NCBI RefSeq assembly: GCF_023101665.1
Contig: NZ_CP082161.1
Coordinates: 3,906,001 to 3,970,000, forward strand
Reading direction: 5' to 3'
Origin: Bradyrhizobium sp. 195
Lineage (GTDB): Bacteria > Pseudomonadota > Alphaproteobacteria > Rhizobiales > Xanthobacteraceae
DNA length: 64,000 bases
Position numbers and translations under genes: made by a program. This document shows positions 1-8,176 of this stretch, piece after piece (positions within the stretch are counted from its first letter, which is position 1; each line of letters starts with the position of its first letter). Below the pieces are notes generated by a model that was given only the letters and a program-made list of their open reading frames with translations, did not search any database and was not told where the DNA came from.

Positions 1-656
1 GCGGCGGCCTCGACGTTCTGCGCCTGGATCGCCCGCACGATGTCACTCGCGGTCAGTCCATGTTCGGCGGCCTTCTGCGGATCGACCCAGACCCGCATGG
101 AATAGTCGCCAGCGCCATAGAGCTGCACGTCGCCGACGCCGTCGATCCGCGCCAGGCGATCCTTGACGTTGAGCACGGCGTAGTTGCGCAAATACGTCAT
201 GTCGTAGCGGCCGTTCGGCGACAGCAGGTGAACGACCATGGTGAGATCGGGCGACGACTTCTTGGTGATGATGCCGAGCTGGCGCACCACAGCGGGCAGG
301 CGCGGCTCGGCCTGCTGCACGCGGTTCTGCACCAGCTGCGTGGCCTTGTCGGGATCGGTGCCGAGCCGGAACGTCACCGTCAGCGTCATCGCGCCGTCAG
401 TGGTCGCCTGGCTCGACATGTAGAGCATGTTCTCGACGCCGTTGATCTGCTCTTCGATCGGCGTTGCCACCGTCTCCGCGATCACCTTGGGATTGGCGCC
501 GGGATAGGTGGCGCGGACCACGACGGACGGCGGCACCACATCGGGATATTCCGAGATCGGCATCGCGAACAGCGAGATCAGGCCGGCGAGGAAGATCAGG
601 ACCGAGAGAACGCCTGCAAAAATCGGACGATCAATGAAGAACTTTGAGAGATTCAT
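1..656 (-). CDS. RND (HAE1 family) multidrug efflux pump, inner-membrane subunit, N-terminal part only
   Basis: The reverse strand encodes 218 residues from an ATG at 656 to the window edge, so the C-terminal four fifths is missing. The start reads MNLSKFFIDRPIFAGVL, the usual cytoplasmic helix of AcrB/MexB-type pumps, followed by TM1 (about residues 13-32) and the periplasmic porter segment with YPGANPKVIAETVATPIEEQ. Pumps of this class export drugs or solvents by proton antiport in a tripartite complex. The gene follows the adaptor gene at 818-2062 on the same strand, and a palindromic repeat fills the 161-base gap between them. Substrate cannot be told from the fragment. Confidence 0.93.
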   Translation of the reverse strand, partial: MNLSKFFIDRPIFAGVLSVLIFLAGLISLFAMPISEYPDVVPPSVVVRATYPGANPKVIAETVATPIEEQINGVENMLYMSSQATTDGAMTLTVTFRLGTDPDKATQLVQNRVQQAEPRLPAVVRQLGIITKKSSPDLTMVVHLLSPNGRYDMTYLRNYAVLNVKDRLARIDGVGDVQLYGAGDYSMRVWVDPQKAAEHGLTASDIVRAIQAQNVEAA

Positions 657-702
657 GGCTTTGCCCCTGCGCAGTATCTTGCTCGTCGCCACACAGCTCC
701 GC

Positions 703-810
703 CGTCATTCCGGGGCGCGCGAAGCGCGAACCCGGAATCCAGAGGTGATGTGGTCGGAGCATCTTAATCTCGAGATTCCGGGTTCTCGCTGTGCGAGCCC
801 CGGAATGACG
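703..810. repeat. Palindromic intergenic repeat, cgtcattccgggg family
   Basis: Two arms of about 37 bases face each other: cgtcattccgggg at the left edge and ccccggaatgacg at the right, each ending in an inner ggaatc/gattcc. Each arm can also fold internally (gcgcgcgaagcgcg). The element sits between the efflux adaptor and pump genes and ends 8 bases before the adaptor stop codon. A related copy with the same outer cgtcattc/gaatgacg ends is at 42991-43074. Confidence 0.8.
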
Positions 811-817
811 ATGGGTC

Positions 818-2062
818 TTAGCGTTGCACCACGTCCTGGTTGCTGTGGTTGGAAGCCGCTTGCTGCCCACGCGCACCCATTGCGGCGACCTCGGTCTTGA
901 GCAGGGCGCCCGGACGCACACGCTGCAGGCCGTTGACGACGATGCGGTCGCCTGACTTCAGGCCGTCCGTCACGATGCGCAACCCGTCCACGGCGCCGCC
1001 GAGCGTGACCGGCCGGTAGACCGCCCGGCTGTCGTCGCCGACCGCCATCACGAACTTCTTGTCCTGGTCGGTGCCGATCGCGCGCTCGTCGATCATCACC
1101 AGCGTCTGCTGCTTCGGCTGACCCATACGCACGCGGGCGAACTGGCCGGGGATGAGACGCCCGTCCTCGTTCTGGAAGACCGCGCGGACGCGGATCGTGC
1201 CGCTCTGGCCGTTGACCTGGTTGTCGATGAGCTGGATATGGCCTTTCGCCGAGAGACCGCCGGAGGTCGTCATCTCCACCGGAATCTGGTCGAGCTTGCC
1301 GCGCTGGCCTGTGGCGTCCGCAATCGAGTTCAGCGCACGCAGCACGATCTCCTCATCCGCATCGAACGAGGCATAGATCGGATTGACCGAGACCAGCGAG
1401 GTCAACACCGGGGAGGCGGTGCCGGCAGCGACGAGATTGCCGACGGTGACCTCGATCTTGCCGACGCGGCCGTCCACGGGCGCGCGCACCTCGGTGTAGT
1501 CGAGGTTGAGCTTTGCAGTCTGGAGCGTCGCCTCGGCCGCCTTCACGTTGGCGATCGCTTCGCGGTTGGCGTTCTCGCGCTGATCGAAATCGCGGCGTGT
1601 CACGACGGCGTTGCCGACAAGCTGCGCGCCGCGTTCGACCTCGCTGGTGGTGAACACCACGCGCGCCTTCGCCGCCTCGAGCTGGGCGTTGGCCTTGTCG
1701 ACCTCTGCGGCGTAAGGCGCCGGGTCGATCTTGAACAGGACGTCGCCGGCCCTCACCAGCGCGCCTTCAGTGAACTTGGTCGCAAGGATTGCGCCGGCGA
1801 CGCGTGGGCGGAGCTCGACGCGGTTGATGGCCTCCAATCGGCCGGAGAAGTCGTCCCACAGAGCGGTTTGCCGCGGCTCGATCATGGCGACAGTGACGGG
1901 CACCGCCTGTTCAGCCGCGGCGGCTGTTGCGGTTGCCTGGGCCGGCCGAAAATAGTGGCTGGCCGCGACCGTACCGGCCACGGCAAGGACGCCAACGATG
2001 GCGACGCCGCTGAGGAGGCGGCGAAGGCGGCCGGCATGGGAGGTATTTTGAGTGGGGTGCAT
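818..2062 (-). CDS. RND efflux periplasmic adaptor (membrane fusion protein)
   Basis: 414 residues. It bridges the inner-membrane RND pump and an outer-membrane channel. A hydrophobic N-terminal anchor or signal lies at residues 14-36. The first lipoyl half-motif (RVELRPRVAGAI, 81-92, to about 118) is followed by an alpha-hairpin (about 118-188), then the second lipoyl half (YTEVRAPVDGRVGKIEV, 189-205) and the beta-barrel and membrane-proximal domains. It is the first gene of a two-gene operon with the pump at 1-656, divergent from the TetR gene at 2261. A perfect inverted repeat 17 bases upstream of the start is the likely repressor site. No outer-membrane channel gene is visible in the window. 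Confidence 0.93.
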   Translation of the reverse strand: MHPTQNTSHAGRLRRLLSGVAIVGVLAVAGTVAASHYFRPAQATATAAAAEQAVPVTVAMIEPRQTALWDDFSGRLEAINRVELRPRVAGAILATKFTEGALVRAGDVLFKIDPAPYAAEVDKANAQLEAAKARVVFTTSEVERGAQLVGNAVVTRRDFDQRENANREAIANVKAAEATLQTAKLNLDYTEVRAPVDGRVGKIEVTVGNLVAAGTASPVLTSLVSVNPIYASFDADEEIVLRALNSIADATGQRGKLDQIPVEMTTSGGLSAKGHIQLIDNQVNGQSGTIRVRAVFQNEDGRLIPGQFARVRMGQPKQQTLVMIDERAIGTDQDKKFVMAVGDDSRAVYRPVTLGGAVDGLRIVTDGLKSGDRIVVNGLQRVRPGALLKTEVAAMGARGQQAASNHSNQDVVQR

Positions 2063-2078
2063 TTGCGCGCTCCAGATA

Positions 2079-2094
2079 TGTAGTGTTCACTACA
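2079..2094. promoter_or_regulatory. Candidate TetR operator between efflux operon and tetR
   Basis: Perfect 7-bp inverted repeat TGTAGTG-tt-CACTACA, 17 bases upstream of the adaptor start and in the 198-base region shared with the divergent tetR gene. A second half-site (ATTCACTA, 2136-2143) lies 45 bases further on. Size and place fit autogenous TetR control; binding is inferred. Confidence 0.55.
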
Positions 2095-2260
2095 GATGTG
2101 GAGCTGGATCTCGCAGTGCAAGATACTTATGTATCATTCACTAAGAAAATTGTACGCCGATACCGCGACAATGGGAAGACACAAGAAAAAGAAAGCTAGA
2201 ACAAATAGATAGGATCCGGCGTTAGCTGATACGGACCGCCGATCCCGAGGAGACAGGCAC

Positions 2261-2863
2261 ATGGGCATGGGACGCCCCCGCGAATTCGACGCCGAAATGG
2301 CGTTGGACCAGGCGATGGAAGTGTTTTGGCGCCATGGCTATGAGGGCGCCACCATCGCGCAGCTGACCGAGGCCATGGGCATCAATCCCCCGAGCCTCTA
2401 TGCCTGTTTCGGCAACAAGGAAGGCCTGCTCAAAGCGGCGCTCGACCGCTACAGCAAGCTGCGCGGTGTCTGGATGGACGAGGTGGTCGCCGCACCGACC
2501 GCCCGCGACGTCGCCGAGCGGATGCTGATGGGCATCGCCGACAAGCAGACCGATCCCGCCAATCCGCCCGGTTGCCTGCTCGTGCAGGGCGGCATCGCCT
2601 GTGGCACCGGCTCCGAGAACGTCCCGTTCGAGCTCGCCGCTCGTCGCGCGGAGAACGAAGATCAACTCCGCGACCGCTTCATCCGCGCCAAAGCCGAAGG
2701 CGATCTGAAGCCGAACTCCGATCCCGCCGCGCTCGCACGTTATGTCTTGGCCGTGTCTGTCGGCATGGGGGTCATGGCGTCATCCGGCGCGGATCGCGAA
2801 GCGCTACGGCAAGTGGCGAGCGTAGCGGTGCAGGCGGTCGAGGCGCAGTCGGGCAACGGATAG
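2261..2863 (+). CDS. TetR/AcrR family transcriptional regulator (efflux repressor)
   Basis: 200 residues. The N-terminal DNA-binding domain (about 8-58) carries the helix-turn-helix at 32-51 (IAQLTEAMGINPPSLYACF) with the typical F-x-N-K-E-x-L continuation. The remainder is the variable ligand-binding domain with a Cys-rich patch (PPGCLLVQGGIACG, about 104-117). The ATG at 2261 has a GAGGAG ribosome-binding site 8 bases upstream. It is divergent from the RND adaptor operon, and an inverted repeat in the shared region is the probable operator, so it most likely represses the pump and itself until an inducer binds. Inducer unknown. Confidence 0.9.
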   Translation: MGMGRPREFDAEMALDQAMEVFWRHGYEGATIAQLTEAMGINPPSLYACFGNKEGLLKAALDRYSKLRGVWMDEVVAAPTARDVAERMLMGIADKQTDPANPPGCLLVQGGIACGTGSENVPFELAARRAENEDQLRDRFIRAKAEGDLKPNSDPAALARYVLAVSVGMGVMASSGADREALRQVASVAVQAVEAQSGNG

Positions 2864-2925
2864 GTCACAGTAAAGTCTCGACACGGATAGTGGCGGCAGG
2901 CGGCGCGTTTGGGCCAGCCTTTCTC

Positions 2926-3867
2926 TTAATTCCTTGCCTGCTTTGGGATTGCGGTGGACTCGGTTCGAGAATTTTTCGTGACCTTGTTCTTCCTCAGTTC
3001 GGCAAACTCTTGCCTGAGCAGGTCTAGGACGATCCTGACCTTCGGGAGATCCGCCATACGCTTGTGGCAGATGATCGTGAGTTCGGCGCGGAGCGAAGTT
3101 GGAAGTTCGAGCTTGAGCTCCACGAGCTCGCCCGGTCGCTTGAGCCGATGGGCTGTCTTCAGAAGGATCATCGCGCCGACACCGGCTTGGCAGGCCGCGA
3201 CCTGGACACTGTAGTCGTCAGATGTGAAAGCGGGACGAAAGTCGGGGATCCTGGCCGCGAGCTCCGGATTCGGGCTCAGCATCTCGCGCTCACCCGCCCA
3301 CGCGATCCAGTCGAGGTCTCGGAAATCGTACCTTGCGGGCAGCCTGCGAGCGTAGTCCCGGCTCGCGTAGACCCCGATCGGAACGACAACTTCATCGACT
3401 GCGATCAGATCGGAATCATCGGACGGATATCGCCTGAGCGCGATGTCCGCCTCGCCGCGCGAGAGATTCAAGCGTTCCATGCTGGCCAAAACCTCGAGGG
3501 TGATCTGCGGATGCTTTGTCCGGAGCTTCTCCGAGATCGGGGCCAAGAAATCAAAGGCAAACGATGGTGCCGCGGTGATGCGCACGCGGCCGCTCACGGG
3601 CGAGTTCTTCGCGTCGAGCGAGCGATTGGCTTCCGTCGCCCATTGCGCCATGCCTTGAGCGGCGGGAAGCAGTCTTCTTCCGGTCTTGGTCAGGGAGATG
3701 CCCTGGTTCTTGCGGACGAAGAGCGGCTCGCCCAGCTCGTACTCCATCTCCGCAATCCTCCGGCTCAAAGTGGGCTGGCTCACCTTGAGGCGTCGCGCGG
3801 CGCCGCTCAGGCTGCCGGCATCCGCAACGGCGAGAAAGATCCGGAGATCATCCCATTGGAGGTCCAC
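2926..3867 (-). CDS. LysR family transcriptional regulator
   Basis: 313 residues from the preferred start, a GTG at 3867 with AGGAG 6 bases upstream; another in-frame GTG at 3873 would almost touch the ribosome-binding site. The winged HTH lies at residues 6-64 (SLSGAARRLKVSQPTLSRRI, 19-38), and the substrate-binding domain follows from about 90. It belongs to the AaeR/DsdC-like group of LysR proteins by its WDDLRIFLAVA start. It is divergent from the metallo-hydrolase gene at 3989 across 121 bases, the usual arrangement for a LysR activator and its target. The C-terminal tail is basic. Confidence 0.9.
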   Translation of the reverse strand: MDLQWDDLRIFLAVADAGSLSGAARRLKVSQPTLSRRIAEMEYELGEPLFVRKNQGISLTKTGRRLLPAAQGMAQWATEANRSLDAKNSPVSGRVRITAAPSFAFDFLAPISEKLRTKHPQITLEVLASMERLNLSRGEADIALRRYPSDDSDLIAVDEVVVPIGVYASRDYARRLPARYDFRDLDWIAWAGEREMLSPNPELAARIPDFRPAFTSDDYSVQVAACQAGVGAMILLKTAHRLKRPGELVELKLELPTSLRAELTIICHKRMADLPKVRIVLDLLRQEFAELRKNKVTKNSRTESTAIPKQARN

Positions 3868-3879
3868 GTTCACTCCTCA

Positions 3880-3893
3880 GCATCGTCCGATGC
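3880..3893. promoter_or_regulatory. Inverted repeat in the lysR/hydrolase divergent region
   Basis: GCATCG-tc-CGATGC is a perfect 6-bp inverted repeat. A second, looser dyad (CCATA-tatg-TATGG) follows at 3897-3910. Both lie in the 121 bases between the LysR gene and its divergent neighbour, where a LysR-type regulator would bind. The function is inferred from place only. Confidence 0.35.
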
Positions 3894-3988
3894 CATCCAT
3901 ATATGTATGGCGGCATAGGAATTTAGACGATTGCCATTCTCTCCGTCCAGGGCAAAAGCGGGATCAGAAATGAGGAAAACCGATCATC

Positions 3989-4951
3989 ATGCTCCGTCGA
4001 TCACGATCCCTTGCTGTTGCTGGATTCATCATCATTGCGCTCTCTGGTGCTGCTTTCATCAGCTTTTCCGGCTGGTCGCAGACAACCCATCAAACTGTGA
4101 TAGCCAACCTTGGCAAGCCGATCAGTTCGTCGGCCATGGAAGCCTTGATCGATGAGCCGGGACCGATCGCGGTCAGAACGGTTGCGAGCTCCGACTGGAA
4201 AGCCGATCTATCGGGACTGATCAATCTGAAAGATCCGAAAGCCGTTCAGGCGGCGCTCGTGGATCACGAGGAGCCTATCCAGATCTATACGCATCTCGTG
4301 CGGCACCCCACAGAGGGCTTTTTCATGATCGATACGGGTGTTTCAAAGCAGTTTGCCGAGCATCCCGAGAGCGTCGGTGTGCCATGGGTGCTGAGAAATT
4401 TTGCGAAGATGGACAAGCTTCAGGTCAAAGAAGACGCCTTGTCGGCCATCATATCGCAAGGCGTTCCGCTCAAAGGCGTATTCATAACCCATCTCCATTT
4501 CGATCATATCTCCGGAATGCCTGACGTTCCAAAAGACGTTCCGTTTTACACGGGTCCCGGCGAGGCTGGGGAGGAGAAGTTCGAGAACGTTGTCGTTCAG
4601 GGAATGGTGAATCGTTTCTTTGATGGCAGGCCGGCAATTCAGGAGTTTCAGTTCACGAAGGACCCGGGCGGGAAATTGGAAGGCGTGATTGATGTCTTCG
4701 GCGACAGTTCGTTGTTTGCGATTCTGACCCCGGGGCATACTGCGGGTCATGTCTCCTATCTGGCCCGCACACCGGCGGGGCCGGTTCTTTTTACGGGCGA
4801 CGCTTGCCACACGTGCTGGGGCTGGGAGCATGGCGTTGAGCCCGGAAGTTTCACGTTCGAACGGGACAGCGAACGAAAAAGTTTGCTCCAGCTGAAAGCC
4901 TTGAGTGAACGTCACCCGAAGATGATCGTGAGGCTCGGTCATCAGCCTTAG
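3989..4951 (+). CDS. Exported metallo-beta-lactamase-fold hydrolase
   Basis: 320 residues. An N-terminal hydrophobic signal or anchor (about 8-28) precedes a metallo-beta-lactamase fold. The metal motif HLHFDH is at 168-173, GHTAGH at about 254-259, FTGDACH at about 269-275, and a final Gly-His near the C-terminus, giving a full binuclear metal site. The overall plan resembles AttM/AhlD-type lactonases and alkylsulfatase-like hydrolases, but the substrate is not evident. It is transcribed away from the LysR gene at 2926-3867 and is its most probable target. Its stop is only 14 bases from the end of the convergent broken amidase. Confidence 0.82.
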   Translation: MLRRSRSLAVAGFIIIALSGAAFISFSGWSQTTHQTVIANLGKPISSSAMEALIDEPGPIAVRTVASSDWKADLSGLINLKDPKAVQAALVDHEEPIQIYTHLVRHPTEGFFMIDTGVSKQFAEHPESVGVPWVLRNFAKMDKLQVKEDALSAIISQGVPLKGVFITHLHFDHISGMPDVPKDVPFYTGPGEAGEEKFENVVVQGMVNRFFDGRPAIQEFQFTKDPGGKLEGVIDVFGDSSLFAILTPGHTAGHVSYLARTPAGPVLFTGDACHTCWGWEHGVEPGSFTFERDSERKSLLQLKALSERHPKMIVRLGHQP

Positions 4952-4965
4952 CCCATCGCGGCGTA

Positions 4966-6430
4966 TTATTTGGCAGGCAGCCCCGGCGGCGCGACGAAGC
5001 CACCGAACTCGCGCTCGATCAGCCCGGCCAGTGCAATCGTCGTCCGGTCCTCCAGGTACGGCCCGATGATCTGGACGCCGATCGGCAGGCCCGAAGGCGT
5101 GCGCTCGATCGGAACGGCGGTTGCAGGAAGCCCGCAGGTCGAGGCGGGGTCGGCCCAGATGAAGCATGCATCGGCGTAATTGTAGAGCTTGCCGTCGATG
5201 TCGAGCTGTCGCGCGTCGAACGGTTCGGACTGGTCCTGCGGAAAGGCCGGCACCGCTGCGCACGGGTAGATCACCGCGTCGAACTCGCGGAACAACTGAT
5301 ACCACTTCTGTTGTAGCTGCAGGCGGGCCGCGTCAGTCGCGAGCCATTCGCGATGGAGCATCCCCCAGCCGCGAGCGCGCTCGGCTTGCAGGCTGCGGTC
5401 GTTGGGCGCGAGTGCTGCGGCACCTTCTTGCGCCTCCGCGAGGGCGGCCGGTGTCAGGCGCGGACTCCGCGCCCCGTTCAACAGTTTCATGTAAAGCCGC
5501 GCGGAGGCGGCGAGGTCGGGCAACGACGTGCTCGCGCGCGCGACCCGTGCGCCCGATCCGTCGAGCCGGTCGGCCAATCGCCCAACGGCAGAACGTACGG
5601 CGTCGCCCGTCGGCATCAGCGGATGGGTATCGATCACGAGGATCCTGAAATCCCTGAGATTGTCATGCCGCGGGGCGGGCAGCTTAAGGCGATAGCCGAT
5701 CCCCTCGCGCGTCTCGTCGGGGCCGGCGATCACGTCGAGCGCCAGCGCAAGGTCCGAAGCCGTGCGCGTCATCGGCCCGACGACAGCCAGATCGCCGTGG
5801 CCGGGAACGGGTGGTGCCGGCGGCAGACCGTATCCGCGCAGCGGCACCAGGCCGAGACTCGGCTTGTGTCCGAACACACCGCAGAAATGCGCAGGCACGC
5901 GGATCGAGCCGCCGATATCCGAGCCGATCGAGAGCGGACCGAAGCCCGCGGCCAGCGCCGCGCCCGATCCGCCCGAGGAGCCGCCGGGCGACCGGCCGAG
6001 GTCCCACGGATTGTTCGTCGTCCCGTGGATTTCGTTATAGCTCTGGAAATCCCTGAGCCCGATCGGGATATTGGTTTTGCCGATGATGACGGCGCCCGCC
6101 GCCTTCAACCTCGCTCGGTTGAAAATCCCTGAAATGCGGAAAGCCCCAGGTCGTCGGCAGGCCGGCAACGTTGAACGGTTCCTTGAGGGTCACCGGAATG
6201 CCGAGCAGCGGCAGCCGCTCGCCGCGCGCAAGCGCAGCATCAGCGGCGCGCCCGGCGTCTCTCGCTCGATCGAAATCGCGAACGATGATCGCGTTGATCC
6301 GCCCGTCCAGCGCCTCGATGCGCGCGATCGTATGTTCGAGCAGCTCCGACGCAGACATCTTGCCCGCGCGCAAGGCGCCCAGAAGTTTGCTGATCGAACC
6401 ATAGTCCCACTCAGCACCATCAGCGGTCAT
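4966..6430 (-). pseudogene. Amidase (amidase signature family), broken by an internal deletion and frameshift
   Basis: Two overlapping reverse-strand reading frames together make one amidase. The first, from ATG 6430 (GGAG 6 bases upstream), runs through the catalytic-Lys region ([19 protein letters not shown]). The second carries [12 protein letters not shown], the Gly/Ser-rich GGSSGGS segment and the nucleophile-Ser motif GSDIGGS, then runs to the stop at 4966. The frames meet at 6106-6115 (AGCGAGGTTG on the coding strand). Compared with the family pattern, about seven residues between DFQPS and RLKAAG are missing, so the change is a short out-of-frame deletion. All catalytic residues survive, but on different frames. 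The gene converges on the hydrolase at 3989-4951. Confidence 0.85.
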
Positions 6431-6943
6431 CACGAACTCCGTTGGATTCCATCGCCGTGTCGAGACTTCCGGATGCAAAGCGATCCGGGCCCCGAACATG
6501 CAATTTTGAAAGCGGGATGAGGAGGCGGCGCAATGGGCACCAGATCTGCTTGCCGGCGGCACCGATGCGCAGGCCGGGCTCCAAAGCAGCTATGCCTTCC
6601 GACCCGTTAACGGATCGGCGCGAGGGCGGAACTGACAAGCGGCCATCATGCAGTTCTGCGCCTGCTTTGCCCGACGTGTCAAACGTCCGCGCTGGCAGGC
6701 CACGCGCCGTGCGGCGCGAGATTCTTCAATGATTTGTACTTTGCATGGGGTTGTTTTCGCGTTTTTGTTTGGCGGTCCCGGGCCAGAGCATCAGCCGGCA
6801 GAGGCCGTCTCGATACGGGCGCTCCTAAGAATTCTTACACACAGTTCTGGCAGGCTCCGCGAGACAATGTCCGCAACCCGCATCGTCGCCTCCTATTGCG
6901 CGCACGAAAAGACGGGGCCCGCGGGAACCGAGGGGCGTAATCC
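6431..6943. other. 513-base region without a recognised gene
   Basis: Several short open frames cross this stretch, but none has a ribosome-binding site plus a recognisable protein. An AT-richer patch at about 6722-6775 is the likeliest place for the promoter of the MFS and guanine deaminase operon. No RNA gene, repeat or mobile-element sequence was seen. Confidence 0.4.
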
Positions 6944-8161
6944 ATGACTGCACTCGCTTCGGACGCCGGTCGCGCCAGGGGTGGGATCGTGCCGATCCTG
7001 TTGTGCGTCGTGCCGTTCAGCCAGATTCCGCTCGATGCCTACACGCCCGGCCTGCCGCAGATGGTGATGGATCTCGCCACTGACGCGGCCTCGATGCAGA
7101 ACACCGTCACCGCCTATATGCTCGGCATGAGTCTGGCGCTGGTGCCGGTCGGCATCGCCTCCGACACGCTCGGCCGTCGCAAGGTCTTGCTCGCGGGGCT
7201 GTCGGTGCTGATCGCGATGAGCATCGCCTGTGCGCTCGCCACCAGCGCCTCGCTGCTGCTTGGCTTGCGCTTCCTGCAAGGCGTCGGCGGCTGCACCTGC
7301 CTCGTCGTCGCCTATGCGGTTGCGGCCGACTGCTTTCGCGGTCGTGAGCTCACGGCGATCTCCGGCCTGCTTGGCGCTGCGTGGGGGCTCGCACCTGTGC
7401 TTGCGCCCGCGGCCGGCGGCTTCATCGTCGAGCTGACGTCATGGCGCGGCGTCTTCGTCATCATCGCCGTTGCCGCGGCGATCGTTGCCGCCATCGTCGT
7501 ATTCCTTCTTCCCGAAACGTTGCCCGCTGATCGGCGGGCACCGTTCGATCCGCGCCGCACGGCCGGCATCCTGCGCGATGCGCTGCGCCGTCCGGGCTTC
7601 CTGGCTTTCGTCCTGGTGTTTGCCGCAGCAGCGAGCGCGCAGCTGGCATTCGGCGTCGTCGCGCCGTTCTTCTACCAGACCGGCCTCGGTTATTCCGCGG
7701 CCATCTACGGCCTCGTCGCGCTCGGCCTTGGCGGCGTCAATCTCGCCGGCGAACTCGGCTGCGCGCATTTTGCGCGATTCATGCCGGCCCGGATGCTCGG
7801 CTTTGGCGCCTTCGCGCTGTTTCTCGCCGGCTCGGCGGTCCTGACCGTAACAGGCATGACCATCGGTCTCGATTTCGTGTCGATCACAATCGGCGGCGCG
7901 CTGGTGCTCGGCGGCTGCGGCGTGCTGTGTCCGATGATGTACGGCATGGCCCTCGGCCTGTTCGAGCGCGACCACGGCCTGATCGGCGGCCTCATCAGCG
8001 CGCTCTGCTATCTCGCGGTGAGCGGCTCCATGGCGATCACGGCGGTATTGCCCGAAGCGACGCAGGCGCCGATCGGATGGCTCTATCTCGGCCTCTGCGC
8101 CGTTGCGGGCACGCTGCTCGCGATCTCGTTGCCTGCGGTGCGCCACGCCACACAGACTTAA
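6944..8161 (+). CDS. MFS transporter, Bcr/CflA-like drug:H+ antiporter
   Basis: 405 residues, about 12 predicted membrane helices. The first helix region contains LDAYTPGLPQM, matching the DxYLPALP element of Bcr/CflA exporters. Loop 2-3 has SDTLGRRKVLL, the MFS motif A, and helix 5 has GLAPVLAPAAGGFI, an antiporter motif C. GAGGGG lies about 9 bases before the ATG. It heads a tight same-strand group with guanine deaminase (15-base gap) and the ABM/membrane protein. Families of this kind export antibiotics or small metabolites; the context suggests a purine or purine-related compound, but that is inference. Confidence 0.88.
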   Translation: MTALASDAGRARGGIVPILLCVVPFSQIPLDAYTPGLPQMVMDLATDAASMQNTVTAYMLGMSLALVPVGIASDTLGRRKVLLAGLSVLIAMSIACALATSASLLLGLRFLQGVGGCTCLVVAYAVAADCFRGRELTAISGLLGAAWGLAPVLAPAAGGFIVELTSWRGVFVIIAVAAAIVAAIVVFLLPETLPADRRAPFDPRRTAGILRDALRRPGFLAFVLVFAAAASAQLAFGVVAPFFYQTGLGYSAAIYGLVALGLGGVNLAGELGCAHFARFMPARMLGFGAFALFLAGSAVLTVTGMTIGLDFVSITIGGALVLGGCGVLCPMMYGMALGLFERDHGLIGGLISALCYLAVSGSMAITAVLPEATQAPIGWLYLGLCAVAGTLLAISLPAVRHATQT

Positions 8162-8176
8162 GGAAGGAACCACATC

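Noticed and set aside
703..810. CRISPR-like or phage attachment structure
   Set aside because: It is a single palindrome, not spaced direct repeats; no cas, integrase or phage genes are present anywhere in the window.
3868..3873. LysR start at GTG 3873
   Set aside because: The AGGAG lies directly against it; GTG 3867 has proper 6-base spacing.
6442..6732. Possible small gene in the 6431-6943 gap
   Set aside because: No ribosome-binding site or family motif; Arg/Pro-rich product typical of random frames in high-GC DNA.
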